Below, one piece after another: positions 22,260 through 33,514 of a DNA stretch of 64,000 nucleotides. The DNA comes from Przewalskia tangutica. Taxonomy: Eukaryota > Streptophyta > Magnoliopsida > Solanales > Solanaceae. The notes under the pieces were generated by a model. That model saw only the letters and a list, made by a program, of their open reading frames with translations. It made no database searches and had not been told where the DNA came from. The DNA lies in the NCBI GenBank assembly GCA_029844215.1, contig CM056718.1, forward strand, positions 83,502,764 to 83,566,763, read 5' to 3'. The translations under genes and the position numbers were made by a program. Position 1 is the first letter of the stretch. Every line of letters begins with the position of its first letter.

Positions 22260-23394
22260 CTCTGTCACGCCCGAACCGGGCGTGGATCGTGCCTACCAGG
22301 CACCCTTCTACCTAACTGACACAAGTAAACTGCGGAATTTAAATAACACTTTTTTTTTTAAAACCAACATACGTGCAAGGGCAAAGCCGACAAGGCTGCC
22401 ATATAATATACATAATCAAAAGACACTATAATGTACATGAGTCCAATCCCACATATGAATACAAACCTCTAAGAGTTTTACTGAACTATGACGGGACAAG
22501 GCCCATTACCAGCGTACAAAGCACATCTTGAAAGATATATACCAAAAGATAAACTCACGAATGTATGGAGCTATCCAAAACTCGAGCGGTCCTACACCTG
22601 CAGATCACCAAACTGCGTACCTAAACCTGCGGCATGAACGCAGCCCCCCGAAGGAGGTCAGTACGAAGAATGTACCAAGTATGTGAAACAGTAAAATACT
22701 GTAATGAAATCATAACAGTCTAACAAAACAGGTGACATGTATGATAGCTAACCTACAATACACAATACATAAGCAGTCATATCAAGTCAGGGACGCATGC
22801 CCTCAAAGTCATTACTCAAATATAACCATGGGTCTCACGCCTATAATATCAATCATGCCCGTGGAATCTTTCCTCACTGCCGGCAGTCCATGATATAATA
22901 CAACATCAGTAAGCACACCGAACCTTACAATCATGAGAGTAATGCAATCCTTTTTATCTTTTAAATTATGACTTTAACAATGAGAATTACTGTTCCACTT
23001 TAATACATAACCACACTGCACCCTTTCATTAATGAAATCACTACATTTTCAAAACATGAAGGCCGTGTCAGTGCCAGGGTCAACCACCCTCTGTGTTATA
23101 ATGCAACCTATCATAGGACTATTTCACCTACAAGGGACTATTTCACCTGCTTAGGTCGTGAGGACCCGCAATGAGTCATCGGTACACGATACTCGCATCA
23201 CGGATAGCTAATCCATGGCTTATATATATCCAGGAATTTAACCCGCTCGAGTCAAATACCGACCCGCCGTGAGTGTGTACCACTCACCCTCATGGGGAGC
23301 TAACCTATTGGTATCCTTGAAACAAGTTGTCGGCCCTTTATGGAGGGACGCGGAGATGTGGAGATATGACACTTGCACGAATGTCTATATGAGC

Positions 23395-23820
23395 AACCCA
23401 TATGCAAGCAAACCAAGGCAAAACCATGACTTTTGACAAATCAAGACAATTACCATGCCTTTCTTTTTGTCATAAGCCAACACAATACCATGCCTTTCCT
23501 TTTTACACAAACCAAGACAATACCATGCCTTTACACAAACCAAGACAATTACCATGCCTTCTTTTCACATAAACCAAAACAACTACCATGCCTTCTTTTC
23601 ACATAAACCAAGACAACTACCATGCCTTCTTTTTACATAAACCAAGAGAAATACTTATTCAAGCAAGCCAAAATACTATCAAGGAGCAAATAGAATAGTT
23701 CTCATTTAACAAGCCAAAGTACTTATCAAGGCACAAATAGCATAATTCTCATTTAACAAGCCAAAGTACTTATTAAGGCACAAATAGAATAATTCTCATT
23801 TAACAAGCCAAAGTACTACG
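23395..23820 (-). repeat. Tandem repeats in F 5' LTR
   Basis: The same two arrays as at 17576-17990, with a closely similar unit series (ACCAAGACAACTACCATGCC, then AACAAGCCAAAGTACTTA). Confidence 0.8.
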
Positions 23821-24908
23821 TACGTACATCCTTTTCAAAAGACTTTTTTTTATGTAAAACCCCAAGATACTAACACCCGTAGTATCAAGGCGTGTCTATT
23901 TTTTTAAAGTAAGTTACTACACTTTTTAGAAACTCATTTCAAAGCTTGAAACCAAGTAACTTCAAATTTTCACAATCTAGGCAACTTATGTCCATTAATC
24001 AAAATAGACAACTTTCTTAACCTTCCATAAAGCCGTTATAACCAACTTCCCATAAAGCCGTTATAACCCTTTATGTTTTTTGACCAATTCATTCCTTTTT
24101 ATATCCAAGAGACTTACACTTTTAAAACCAAGTATCACATACTTACAAATCAAGTTTCTTAACTTTCAAAATACTTCAAGTCTCTTAATCTTTAGAAATC
24201 AAGTTTCTTCTACTTTTAAATTCAAGTAACTCACACCTTTAAAACAAGTTACATCCCTTTAAATCATGTAATTTCTCCTATTTTAAATCACTTAAGTAAA
24301 TCACTCCTTTGACTCCCCTAAAGTCATTATAACAACCTTTAGGTTTTGGAACTAAGGCACTAGCCAAAAGGTTTGGAAACCACTTCCTTTTCAAGACTCT
24401 ATGTACTTTAAGTAAAATACTTTCACTCTTAAGAATCCAAACTTCACTAAGGAAATGGATTATACAACTTACAATTTAAACATCAAAGTACAATCAAGGA
24501 AGTACATAGAACGAATTCTATTTTAGGCAATCCAAGTACAACCAAGGAATGGATCATTTAAGGAGTAGGACATAATTTCTTTATCTTAAGGAATCATGCT
24601 AGAAGAGGAGATAGTTCACATACCTTTTCGGCTTAATCCACAAGCTAAGTCGAATACGCCGCACGTAGAAGTGTCAACCTATAATGGCCACAACATGACT
24701 ATCAACTTCTAGTTTCTAACGTAGAATAATACTAATTATACGGTCTCTTATTCTACGGAAAATTGGGCAGCACCTCCTTTGTTTCTACATATTTTGCCAC
24801 ATTTTTCAAGGCCGAATTCAATAACCAACACGCCACATTTAAGGCTCAAAACAACAACCAACCAAAGGGGATTACACGCCTTACAATACGTGTAAAATTC
24901 TGCCCCAC

Positions 24909-24913
24909 AATTA
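24909..24913. repeat. Left TSD of G (AATTA)
   Basis: AATTA recurs at 37863-37867. The empty site is in F's 3' LTR near 19076 (CCCCACAATTAATACCAAC). Confidence 0.93.
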
Positions 24914-25559
24914 TGTCACGCCCCGAACCCCGGGCCCGCGACTGGTGCCCTACCTGGGCACCCTTCTACCTTAATAAGACAAGTAAACTGCGGAATTTAA
25001 ATAACACCTCATTTTTTTTAAAACTAACGTACGTGCAAGGGCAAAGCCGACAAGGCTGCCATATAATATACATAAACAAAAGACATTATATTGTACATGA
25101 GTCCAATCCCACATATGAATACAGCACTTCAAGAGTCATATCAAATATGACGGACAAGGCCCCGCCAGCATCCATAACCGCATAAAAGCCTGCATCAAGG
25201 AACTATACCAAAAGATAACTCCTGAACAGGGGGAGCTATCCAAAAACTCTGAGCAGGGTCCTACACCTGCCGATCACCAAATCATGCACCTAAACTCATG
25301 CAGATTTAACGCACTTCCGGGCGAGGTCAAGACGAAGAATGTACCAAGTATGTGAAACGATAATCAGAATGAAATCATAACATCTAAACAAAACAGAGAC
25401 ATGTATGATAGCCAACCTACAAGACACAACACATAAGAAGTCATAACAAGTCGTACGCATGCGCCTCAAGTCATTTCGAATCTAACCACGGGTCTCACGC
25501 CCATAATATCAATCATGCCTGGAATCCTTACTCACCGCCGATCCATGATATAATATAAC

Positions 25560-25957
25560 ACCAATAAGCATAATGTCATATAGTCGCCCATAAAGGTATA
25601 CGCCTGCCCATTTCTGGACGCGATAATGTCCTATACCGCCCATAAAGGTATACCGCCGCCCATTTCTCGGGACGATAATGTCATATAGTTCGCCAGAAGG
25701 TATACTTCCTACCATTTCGGGACGATAATGTCATATAGTTCGCCAGAAGGTATACTTCCTACTATTTCTCGACGATAATGTCATATAGTCCGCCTGCAGC
25801 GTATATCGCCTCCCCATTTCTGGGATGATAATGTCATATAGTCTGCCCGTAAAGGTATACTGCCCGACCCATTTCTGGGACGATAATGTCATATAGTCTG
25901 CCCGTAAAGGTATACTGCCCGGCCCATTTCTGGGACGATAATGTCATATAGTCTAAT
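25560..25957 (-). repeat. Minisatellite in G
   Basis: About seven units of roughly 54-57 bp begin GATAATGTCATATAGTC and continue ..GCCCGTAAAGGTATACTGCC..CCCATTTCTGGGAC. The first units vary; the last two are almost identical. CCCATTTCTGGG is itself a small dyad. F has no such array, so the array separates the two copies. Confidence 0.85.
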
Positions 25958-27589
25958 TCTCAATTAAACAAGCCAAAGTACTACGTACGTACATTCTTTT
26001 CAAAAGACTCTTTTTTATGTAAAACCCCAAGATACTAACACCCGTAGTATCAAGGTGTGTCTATTTTTCAAAGTAAGTTACTACTCTTTTAGAAACTCAT
26101 TTCAAAGCTTGAAACCAAGTAACTTCAAAATTTCACAATCTAGGCAACTTATGCCCATTAATCAAAATAGACAACTTTCTAAACCTTCCATAAAACCGTT
26201 ATAACCAACTTTCCATAAAGCCGTTATAACCCTTTATGGTTTTAGACATATCCATTCCTTTTTATAACCAAGAGACTTATACTTAAAACCAAGTATCACA
26301 TACTTACAAATAAAGTTCTTAACTTTCCAAAATACTTCAAGTCTCTTAATATTTAGAAAACAAGTTTCTTCTCTTAAATCATGTCATTTCTCCTCTCTTG
26401 AAACAATTAAGTAAATCACTCATTTGACTCCCCTAAAGTCATTATAACGACCCTTAGGTTTTGGAACTAAGGCACTAGCCAAAAGATTTGGAAACCACTT
26501 CCTTTTCAAGACTCTATGTACTTTAAGTAAAATACTTTCACTTTTAAGAATCCAACTTCACTAAGGCAATGGATTATACAACTTACAATTTAAACATCAA
26601 AGTACAATCAAGGAAGTACATAGAACAATTTCTATTTAGGCAATCCAAATACAACCAAGGAATGGATCATTTAAGGAGTAGGACATACTTTCTTTATCTT
26701 AAGGAATCATGCTAGAAGAGGAGATAGTTCACATACCTTTTCGGCTAAATCCATAAGCTAAGCCGAATACGCCGTACGTAGAAGTGTCAACCTATAATGG
26801 TCACAACAAGACTATCAACTTCTAGTCTCTAACGTAGAATAATACTAAGTATACGGTCTCTAATTCTACGGAAAATCGGGCAGCACTTCCTTTGTTTCTA
26901 CTCACTTTGCCACCTTTTTCAAGGCCGAATACAATAACCAAAACGCCACATTTAAGGCTCAAAACAACAACCAAACAAAGGAGATTACACGCCTTACAAT
27001 ACATGTAAAATTCCGCCCCACAATTAATACGAAGTAGTTCCATATTCAAGCCATTCTCGGCCAACAACATAACCAACAATTCAAAGTCTTTTCCAATCCT
27101 TTTCCAATTCCAAGTTCTAAGGTCTAACATGTTATATAGTCATAAACAACTTCAACAACTACAATTTCCTTCTTTCTACAACATGCGACGACTTAAACTA
27201 ATAATCGACTTGAATTGTAATCTTAAGGCTAACATGCTAGTTTTTCGGATTAGGGTTCCAATAGCCAAAATACTTATCAAACTTCATAATATATATCTCA
27301 TGCTTACTAATATCCATAGCTACAACAATAAGTAAATCTTAAGTACTAAAACGACAAGATTATACCTTAATAAGCCCTTAAAAATTCCAAGATTCAAAGT
27401 CGCGCCTTAGTAATTCTTAGCTCCTTTCCTTATGTTCCAATCCGCTCCAAGCACTCCTTAGAAGCCTATGAAGAACCCATCTTCAAGTTCCAACTTCAAA
27501 GTTGAAGAACTCCTTAAGTTTTCGCCTTGCGACTAATACGAAAACGTCGTTTTTTCGAAATCTTTCTATTGAGATATCCTTACAATACC

Positions 27590-27594
27590 CTTAG
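27590..27594. repeat. Left TSD of A (CTTAG)
   Basis: CTTAG precedes TGTTATACCCC and recurs at 37208-37212. Empty sites ACAATACCCTTAGGG occur at about 19638 and 38427 in F. Confidence 0.95.
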
Positions 27595-28008
27595 TGTTAT
27601 ACCCCGTATTTCCAGAGTATGTACGTGAGGGCGTACGTATAAGAATTTGAGCCTTAAGATTAGGCAAGGTTCGAAATTGGGCACAAGTGCCGAAAAGAGT
27701 CGTTTTCCGACGAAACGTTTCCACGACTACGTAGGGAAAATTCCGGCTATGTCATTTATAATTTTTGCGGATTTTTCCGAGAGACGAAACATTTTGGACC
27801 AACGGGAGGGTGACAAGTGTCACCCTCACATTGGAAGCAAGTGGACGGCAAAGCTAGACCATTGGCACGTTTTTGGTGTTGAAATTTTGGTCAAGGGTTA
27901 GGTAGGATATTTTGTGTAGATGGATAAGGTAGCACATGGCTAAATCTTGGCCTTACACTTGCTATGCACTTGTCTTCATCTTGGCCATTGGTTGGCCTTC
28001 ACTTGACC

Positions 28009-28016
28009 TATAAATA
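28009..28016 (+). promoter_or_regulatory. TATA box of A 5' LTR
   Basis: TATAAATA lies downstream of inverted CCAAT (GCCATTGG) and upstream of GAAGACTTTCTTCATCC. It is the likely start of A's full-length RNA. Confidence 0.68.
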
Positions 28017-30149
28017 CCCCTCTAAGTTGAAGACTTTCTTCATCCAAAACTTGAGAAATCTATCTAAGTCTCAAAATACTCCCTCCCTCTTGTTCTTTCG
28101 TCCACCACACCCCCCTCCCCCTTTGAGAAGGCCCTTTGGCCGAGAGCTTCCCCCTCCCCCTTTGTAGTGGTTAGCCGTGGGGTACCCCCCCCCTAGCCTA
28201 GTTTTTTTCGTATAATAACCCTTGTTGTGGTATAGAAATACTCTCCTAGTATTGTTATAATGTCCAAATACCTTGGCCCAATACCTTGTAGTTTTCCCAA
28301 GGTTACACTTATACAAAAGCCCAGAAAATAATATTATACTTCCTTTAGCCACTAAACGAAACCCTAAGGAAATCTTCATTGATAGTTGAAGTAATTGAGT
28401 AGAAGTTGGTTAGAACTTCTAAGGGTGGTTTGGAGCGCGTTGAGCGCACTGAGTAGAGCTAAACATTTCTCAGGATCGACATATAAACTCGGATAATTTT
28501 GGGCTTATCGAGGTAAACACTCTTGACCTTCTATTGTAATTGGAAATTACATGTTGTAGGAATATATAGTTGAAGTATACTATATATAGAACTGAACATA
28601 ATTGTGCGGCAATGTCTTTTGACTTAAGCCTGAATAATACTTACGGCAATGTCTTGCGACTTAAGCCTGAATTTAAAGAAGAGAATCGAATCAGTAATTA
28701 CATAGACTCAGACATGCGAGACTTGTGTAGTATTATCGTGAGTAGAATTGTACACGCCCTGTTAGACGTAAACCCCCGTTAGCTTGGTAGCCGGCCTCGA
28801 TAGAGGAGGAGTTTTACGCTGTTGCAGGGGGGGGAGGTGCTGCAAAATTTTCTGTAGAATATTCTACATTGAGATCTAAGATGTTAATAGGCTCCTTGTG
28901 GCCTCTATAGGTTGAAATACTGTGTGTGGCGTGGTCTACTTGGCTTAAGGTGTAGCCGACGGTTTGAGGTACTTGGAGCGTTTTGCTATTAGTCGATAAT
29001 CGTCGCGAGGTATGTGAACCTCTTCCTATCTCTTCTAGCATGATATGTGTGTAACTATGTAGTACGGTAGACGTACATGTGCTAAATGTATTTGATTGGT
29101 TTAAAACATAAAGTGTTATAACAGCTTTATGGGAAGTTGGTTATAACAACTTTATGTAGGTAAGGAAATGATGTGTGGTTTTAAAAAGGTAACTGATTTG
29201 ACTTATAACTGACTTGTTGTGTAATAGTAAAGAATCTTGAAGTATTTCAAACGAATGCTGAATCATCTTTAACAGAAGAGTAATACTTGGTTTTGAAAAC
29301 ATAAGAGTTATACTAGCTTTATGGGAAGTTAGGTATAACGTCTTAAGAGAGAATGGTTTTACTGATTTTTAGAAGATAAGAGACTTGACTTGATATGGAT
29401 GTTAGTGTGAAACCTCATTCGTGAGTAATGAGTACCTGGTTGTAAAAGGAATAATGTTTTACTTGATTCAGAATCGAATAAGTATCGAACAAACCACTGC
29501 ATCGCTAATAAAGGAAGATGTAATGACTAATGAAGTATTATTAAAACCAGTAGAAACCTCCATCTGCATAGAAGCTAAGATGAGACAAAATGAGATTACA
29601 TTTTCTAGATCATGGCTGCTTAATAAGATTGATTATGAACAAGAATAACCTACTCGCCTAGGGCATATGTTACTCAATTGTTTTAAAAAGAGATTAAGAC
29701 ATTGAACTATGAAACTTTTCTAAAAAGAGACTGGCGTAATTTAAATTAGGCAAACTGGAACTTTAGGGTAAAGAAAGGCATTGTGTTGTCTTAAAATGGT
29801 TTAAACCATAAAGTGTTATAACAACCTTATGGGAAGTTGGTTATAACGACTTTATGAAAACAAAAGAAGGGTTTTTATCATTGGTTTTAATGTGGTAACT
29901 TGACTTTAAAAAAGAGAAGTGTTTTGGTCTAAAAAGAAGGCATGGTATTTCCTTAATTTGGTTTTAATAAGGATAGTATGGAAGTTGTTTTGGTTTACTT
30001 AAAAGATATAAGTCACTCTATTTTATGCTACGGGTATCGGGTGACTTTTATAAAAGGGAATGGATCTTTAAAAGGAACTTAACGTACGTAGTACTTTAGG
30101 ATTAAAACCCGGACTTTGACATAAATGAAAGTACCTTGAGTTGTGGATA

Positions 30150-30218
30150 ACTTGCCTGTGCTTGTTGTTGTGTAACTTGCCTATGCTTGTTGTTGTGTAA
30201 CTTGCCTATGCTTGTTGT
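30150..30218 (+). repeat. Short tandem repeat in A 5' LTR
   Basis: Three units of about 24-25 bp, AACTTGCCTATGCTTGTTGTT, of which the first has CTGTGC. The same three units occur in the 3' LTR (about 36053-36123). Confidence 0.85.
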
Positions 30219-30257
30219 GATAGCCTTTGTTATGCAATAATTGTGTTCTATATTACC

Positions 30258-30720
30258 GCGTCTCTCAATGGAGGGCCGGTTGACTTGTTGAGGACTTACT
30301 TGGACGTACCGGCAGTGACGGAAAATTTCACGGGTATGCTCCTGATGATATTGTTATTACATGGACTAGCTCTCCATGAGGTTTCATCGCTCGCCTTGGT
30401 ACCGTGGTCGGCCAGACTTGCCCGCCTCGTGGCTGATTCGGCCTTACTGGTAGTTAGCCCTCGCACTTGCTCAACAGATTCGGTGTAGTGGCGAAGTCTC
30501 GTGATACTGACCTTGGTACCGTGGTCACCGTATTTGCCCCGGCCACCACGTGGCCGACCGCCGTATCGGTAGTCGGCTCACTTGCCGTGTCGCCGTGGTT
30601 TGGTTGTATTGTATTGTTATTACGGCTTTGGCATCGTGTAGGACTTGGTGTTCAGGTGTGCTTCGATGTTATCATATCATAGATCACGGCGTGAGGAAGG
30701 TATTCCACGGGCATGGCGAT
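30258..30720 (+). repeat. GC-rich repeated cassette in A 5' LTR
   Basis: Units of roughly 110-120 bp share CCTTGGTACCGTGGTC (about 30394 and 30510) followed by GCC..ACTTGCC and GTAGT. The matching region of the 3' LTR is 36170-36620 with many indels. It takes the place that other families fill with different arrays. Confidence 0.6.
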
Positions 30721-31305
30721 GTTGTGGGCGTGAGACCCATAATTATATTTGAGTAAATGACCGAGGCGTGAGATCCGACTTGATATAATCGTTATATGTG
30801 TTCGTAGTTTGGTTATCATACATGTCTCCGCTTTATATAGACTATTATGATTTCATTTACGATTTACGATTTCACATACTTGGTACTGTTATCGACCTCC
30901 TTCGAGGCCGCGTTCATGCCGCAGTAGAAGTACATCGGTGTCGATCCCCGCTTTTAGGATCACCTTTCAACAGATTGGAAGCTCCGTTCCTTCGAGGCTT
31001 ATCTTTGGTATGTTACCACGATGTCTGTAGGTTCTTGTACATTCGTGGTATGGCGGCCTGTCCGTCATAGTTGTTGTAAAAATCTTAGAGGTGCAGATTT
31101 GTGTGGCGGGGTTGTAAGGATTGTAATCGCTCAAACGTTTATACATATATGTTGAAAGGCAAATCGCTTGGTTGGCCTGTTTATTTATAATATCTCTCAT
31201 TTCATGATTATGTTTTATTTCCGCTGATTTTCTCTGATGTTGTATCACTAGGGTGCCCGGGGTAAGGCACCAGTCACGGGCCCGGATTCGCGGGTCGTGA
31301 CAAAG

Positions 31306-31317
31306 TGGTATCAGAGC
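31306..31317 (+). other. Primer-binding site of A (intact)
   Basis: TGGTATCAGAGC starts three bases after the LTR and fully matches the plant initiator-Met-tRNA 3' end. It primes minus-strand DNA. Confidence 0.93.
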
Positions 31318-31508
31318 AGTTAGTCCTCGGAAAGTGTCTACAGACCGTGTCTAGTAGAGTCTTGATTATCGGTGTGTTGTGCACCACATCTATAATCAGG
31401 AGGCTATAGGACATTTAGGGTTGGTTTCCATTCTTCTCATTCTGAGATCGTGCCTTAGAGCTGTGTGATAAGATTGGACCCCTCTGACATACTTCGTTTT
31501 TACCAGTT
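31318..31508 (+). other. Leader of element A
   Basis: Untranslated; contains TTGATTATCGGTGTGTTGTGCACCACATC and GAGATCGTGCCTTAGAGC, conserved in all elements. It is a likely place for RNA packaging signals (inferred). Confidence 0.65.
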
Positions 31509-32709
31509 ATGCCTCCGCGTAAGGCAACCCGGGCCCAGAAGGGCAAGGCAGCAGAGGGAGCTGCGAGTAGAGCAGCGGCAGAGACCACAATACCTGAGCC
31601 TCCAGTCCCGCAGTCTGGAGCAGAGGAGATGAGTTACAAGGAGTGGGCCCAGTTAATGGCCAGGGTTGTGGCCAGACTTGAGGATAGGCTGGACGCAGCA
31701 GTTCCAGTAGCACCAGTGGTTCACCCTAGATCAGATAGTTCGAGGCTACGGGATTTTCTGAGTTGTAAACCGCCAGAGTTTTATGGGTCGAGACCTGAGG
31801 ATGATCCGCAGGAGTTCATCCGACAGTTGCAGCGGATCATGAGAGTGATCAAGGCATCGGAGACCGAGTCAGTGGTCCTAGGTTCGCATCGACTGCGTGA
31901 TACTGCAGTCGACTGGTTTGATTCGTGGGAGCTGTCCCGGGGAGAGCATGCACTTCCAGCTTTTTGGGACGAGTTCTCAGAGGCCTTTCTTGCACATTTC
32001 TTGCCTCCACAGATGAGGAGGGCTCGCCGATGATTTTTGGTGTTGCGCGAGCAGAATCCGCGTACGGTTCGGGAGTACAATGTGGAGTTCGACTCATTGG
32101 CCCGGTACGTCCCCGCGTTGGTAGCTAGTATGGAGGATCGAGTGCACCGATATGTTACAGGGCTCGATGATCACCTAGCCGAGAGTTGTTCGGGTGTAGC
32201 TCTTCACCGCACGACATCGCCCGCACGCAGCGTATGCACTGATGTGAGCGGATAAATCGACGGAATGACCGTGGTCGCAGAAGAGGGCGAGCAGGTCCTT
32301 TGGCGACTTTCGAGGCGGACCGCCTCAGCAGCAGGCCAGTTATGCGCCTCCCCCAGTACCGAGTGGTCCTCCACAGTCTTCGGGACGTTTTGGATATTCA
32401 GGAGCAGGTCAGGGCTCCCAGGTTTCAGATTTTCAGGGGAGTAGGAGTGCTCGCCGGATGAGGTCGCCCTTGTCTCAGTGTGGCCGTTGTGGAAAACTTC
32501 ATAAGGGAGAGTGTCGTACTGACTTGGGAGATTGTTATTCTTGCGGCCAACAGGGCCATCTGGCAAGAGACTGTCCGACCAGGGGTAGCGCTGGTAGGAT
32601 AGCACAGACTACTAGAGCAGTTGCGGGTTCTACACCTTCCATATCCAGACAGGATGTTCGTACACCGGCAGGCCCCGGTAGAGGTCGCGGTGGGAGTTCC
32701 CAGTTTTAG
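31509..32709 (+). pseudogene. gag of element A (Ty3/gypsy type, nearly intact, frameshifted)
   Basis: The start MPPRKATRAQKGK is preceded by the conserved leader. The first frame (31509-32033, 174 residues) covers the basic N-terminus and most of the retrotransposon Gag capsid: VHPRSDSSRLRDFLSCKPPEF, FYGSRPEDDP, EFIRQLQRIM, DTAVDWFDSWELSRG, FLPPQMRRAR. A shift near 32020 moves to the frame VREYNVEFDSLARYV..SMEDRVHRYVTGLDDHL (32037-32255). Further shifts lead to the C-terminal frame 32458-32709 with CGRCGKLHKGEC and a zinc knuckle CYSCGQQGHLARDC (CX2CX4HX4C). A stop TAG at 32707 ends it and no protease or pol follows. It would coat and package RNA. The best gag in the window after F, and the only one with an almost whole capsid. 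Confidence 0.88.
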
Positions 32710-33501
32710 CGGTCCTTTGAACCGCCTATTTTCAGGTATATCCTTAACCCTCTAGAGTTTTGTATGTATTGATGTTATGATGATGTGTTTAGTGTTATGT
32801 TCGGATAGCCTTGTGCTAAAATGTGATTTAGAAATCTGGTTGGTAATGAGGGTAAGCCTGGGGGTGAGAAAGTGATGAACCTTAGAATATTACAGTTGAG
32901 ACCTTAGATGTAAGGCCATCTTGAGTACAAGATTTTTGCGGGGGATCTTTGTCAGAATGTGTAAGTATGCGTGGTGTAATTGTGGAAAAATTTCCTTGGG
33001 TGGTGTAAATGGAAGTGGTAGCTTTCATGACCTGTATAGGTAAGATTGTTCCGGATCGAGAAACGAGAAAGTCGACGTGACAGAGGCTCGGGTTGAGGAC
33101 GTGTTGCGTGTCAACCCGTAGCCCGGAATGAGGTGGGGTCAGATCGAGGTGGTCCCGCCAGGTGGTAGGGTCACGAGGGTGCTAGGCCCAAGTTGAGATG
33201 ACCATCGTATGAGTTCGTGGTTATGTTCGACCAGAAGCGGATCGTGAAGGCCGGGAATGGCCTTAGAGAGAAGTGAAGCTAGTAAGATGACCAAGTTTGG
33301 AGGTGGTGACTCCAAAGTTTTGGGAATCAGAGCGATGATCAAGTGTGGTACGATACTAGAAGAGTTCGGTGTTCGAAGCGGCACGACGGCAGTACGGAAG
33401 AGAACGTGTGTTATTTCGTGGCCAGGTGTGGCGTTGGCAACTTGTTAGAAGAACTTCATCGTTATCCGTCTTGAGAAGGAACATTCGGGACAAATGTTTC
33501 T
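32710..33501 (+). other. 3' noncoding internal region of A
   Basis: Begins AGGTATATCCTTAACCCTCTAGAG, as after gag in E and B. Holds the hairpin (33089-33118) and the conserved block (33148-33241), then GAGAAGGAACATTCGGG. No coding signal is visible. Confidence 0.7.
33089..33118 (+). other. Conserved hairpin in A
   Basis: CGGGTTGA (33089-33096) pairs with TCAACCCG (33111-33118): 8-bp perfect stem, 14-nt loop, about 385 bp before the polypurine tract. Confidence 0.65.
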
Positions 33502-33514
33502 AAGGAGGGGAGAA
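33502..33514 (+). other. Polypurine tract of A
   Basis: AAGGAGGGGAGAA directly before the 3' LTR TGTTATACCCC. Confidence 0.9.

Larger units (their letters stand above)
22263..24913 (-). repeat. Element F 5' LTR, part before G
   Basis: The plus strand starts TGTCACGCCCGAACC at 22263 (the LTR 3' end). It includes the conserved hairpin CTGCGGCATGAACGCAG (22627-22643) and the tandem repeats at 23395-23820, and stops at ...CCCCACAATTA where G inserted. It continues at 37868. Confidence 0.9.
27595..31302 (+). repeat. Element A 5' LTR
   Basis: Contents in order: GGGTGACAAGTGTCACCC near-palindrome (about 27808), inverted CCAAT, TATA (28009), C-rich tract (about 28110-28195), dyad region (about 29107-29158 and 29815-29858), short tandem repeat (30150-30218), GC-rich cassette (30258-30720), conserved hairpin (30908), end motif. 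Differences from the 3' LTR cluster at CTG/CAG (AACTGATT at 29191 against AATCGATT at 35093). Confidence 0.93.

Noticed and set aside
24763..25185. 140-codon plus-strand frame
   Set aside because: It crosses the F/G junction at 24914 and is on the opposite strand to both LTRs; noncoding.
28071..28379. Gly-rich minus-strand frame
   Set aside because: It results from the C-rich tract of A's LTR; the copy in the 3' LTR differs by shifts.
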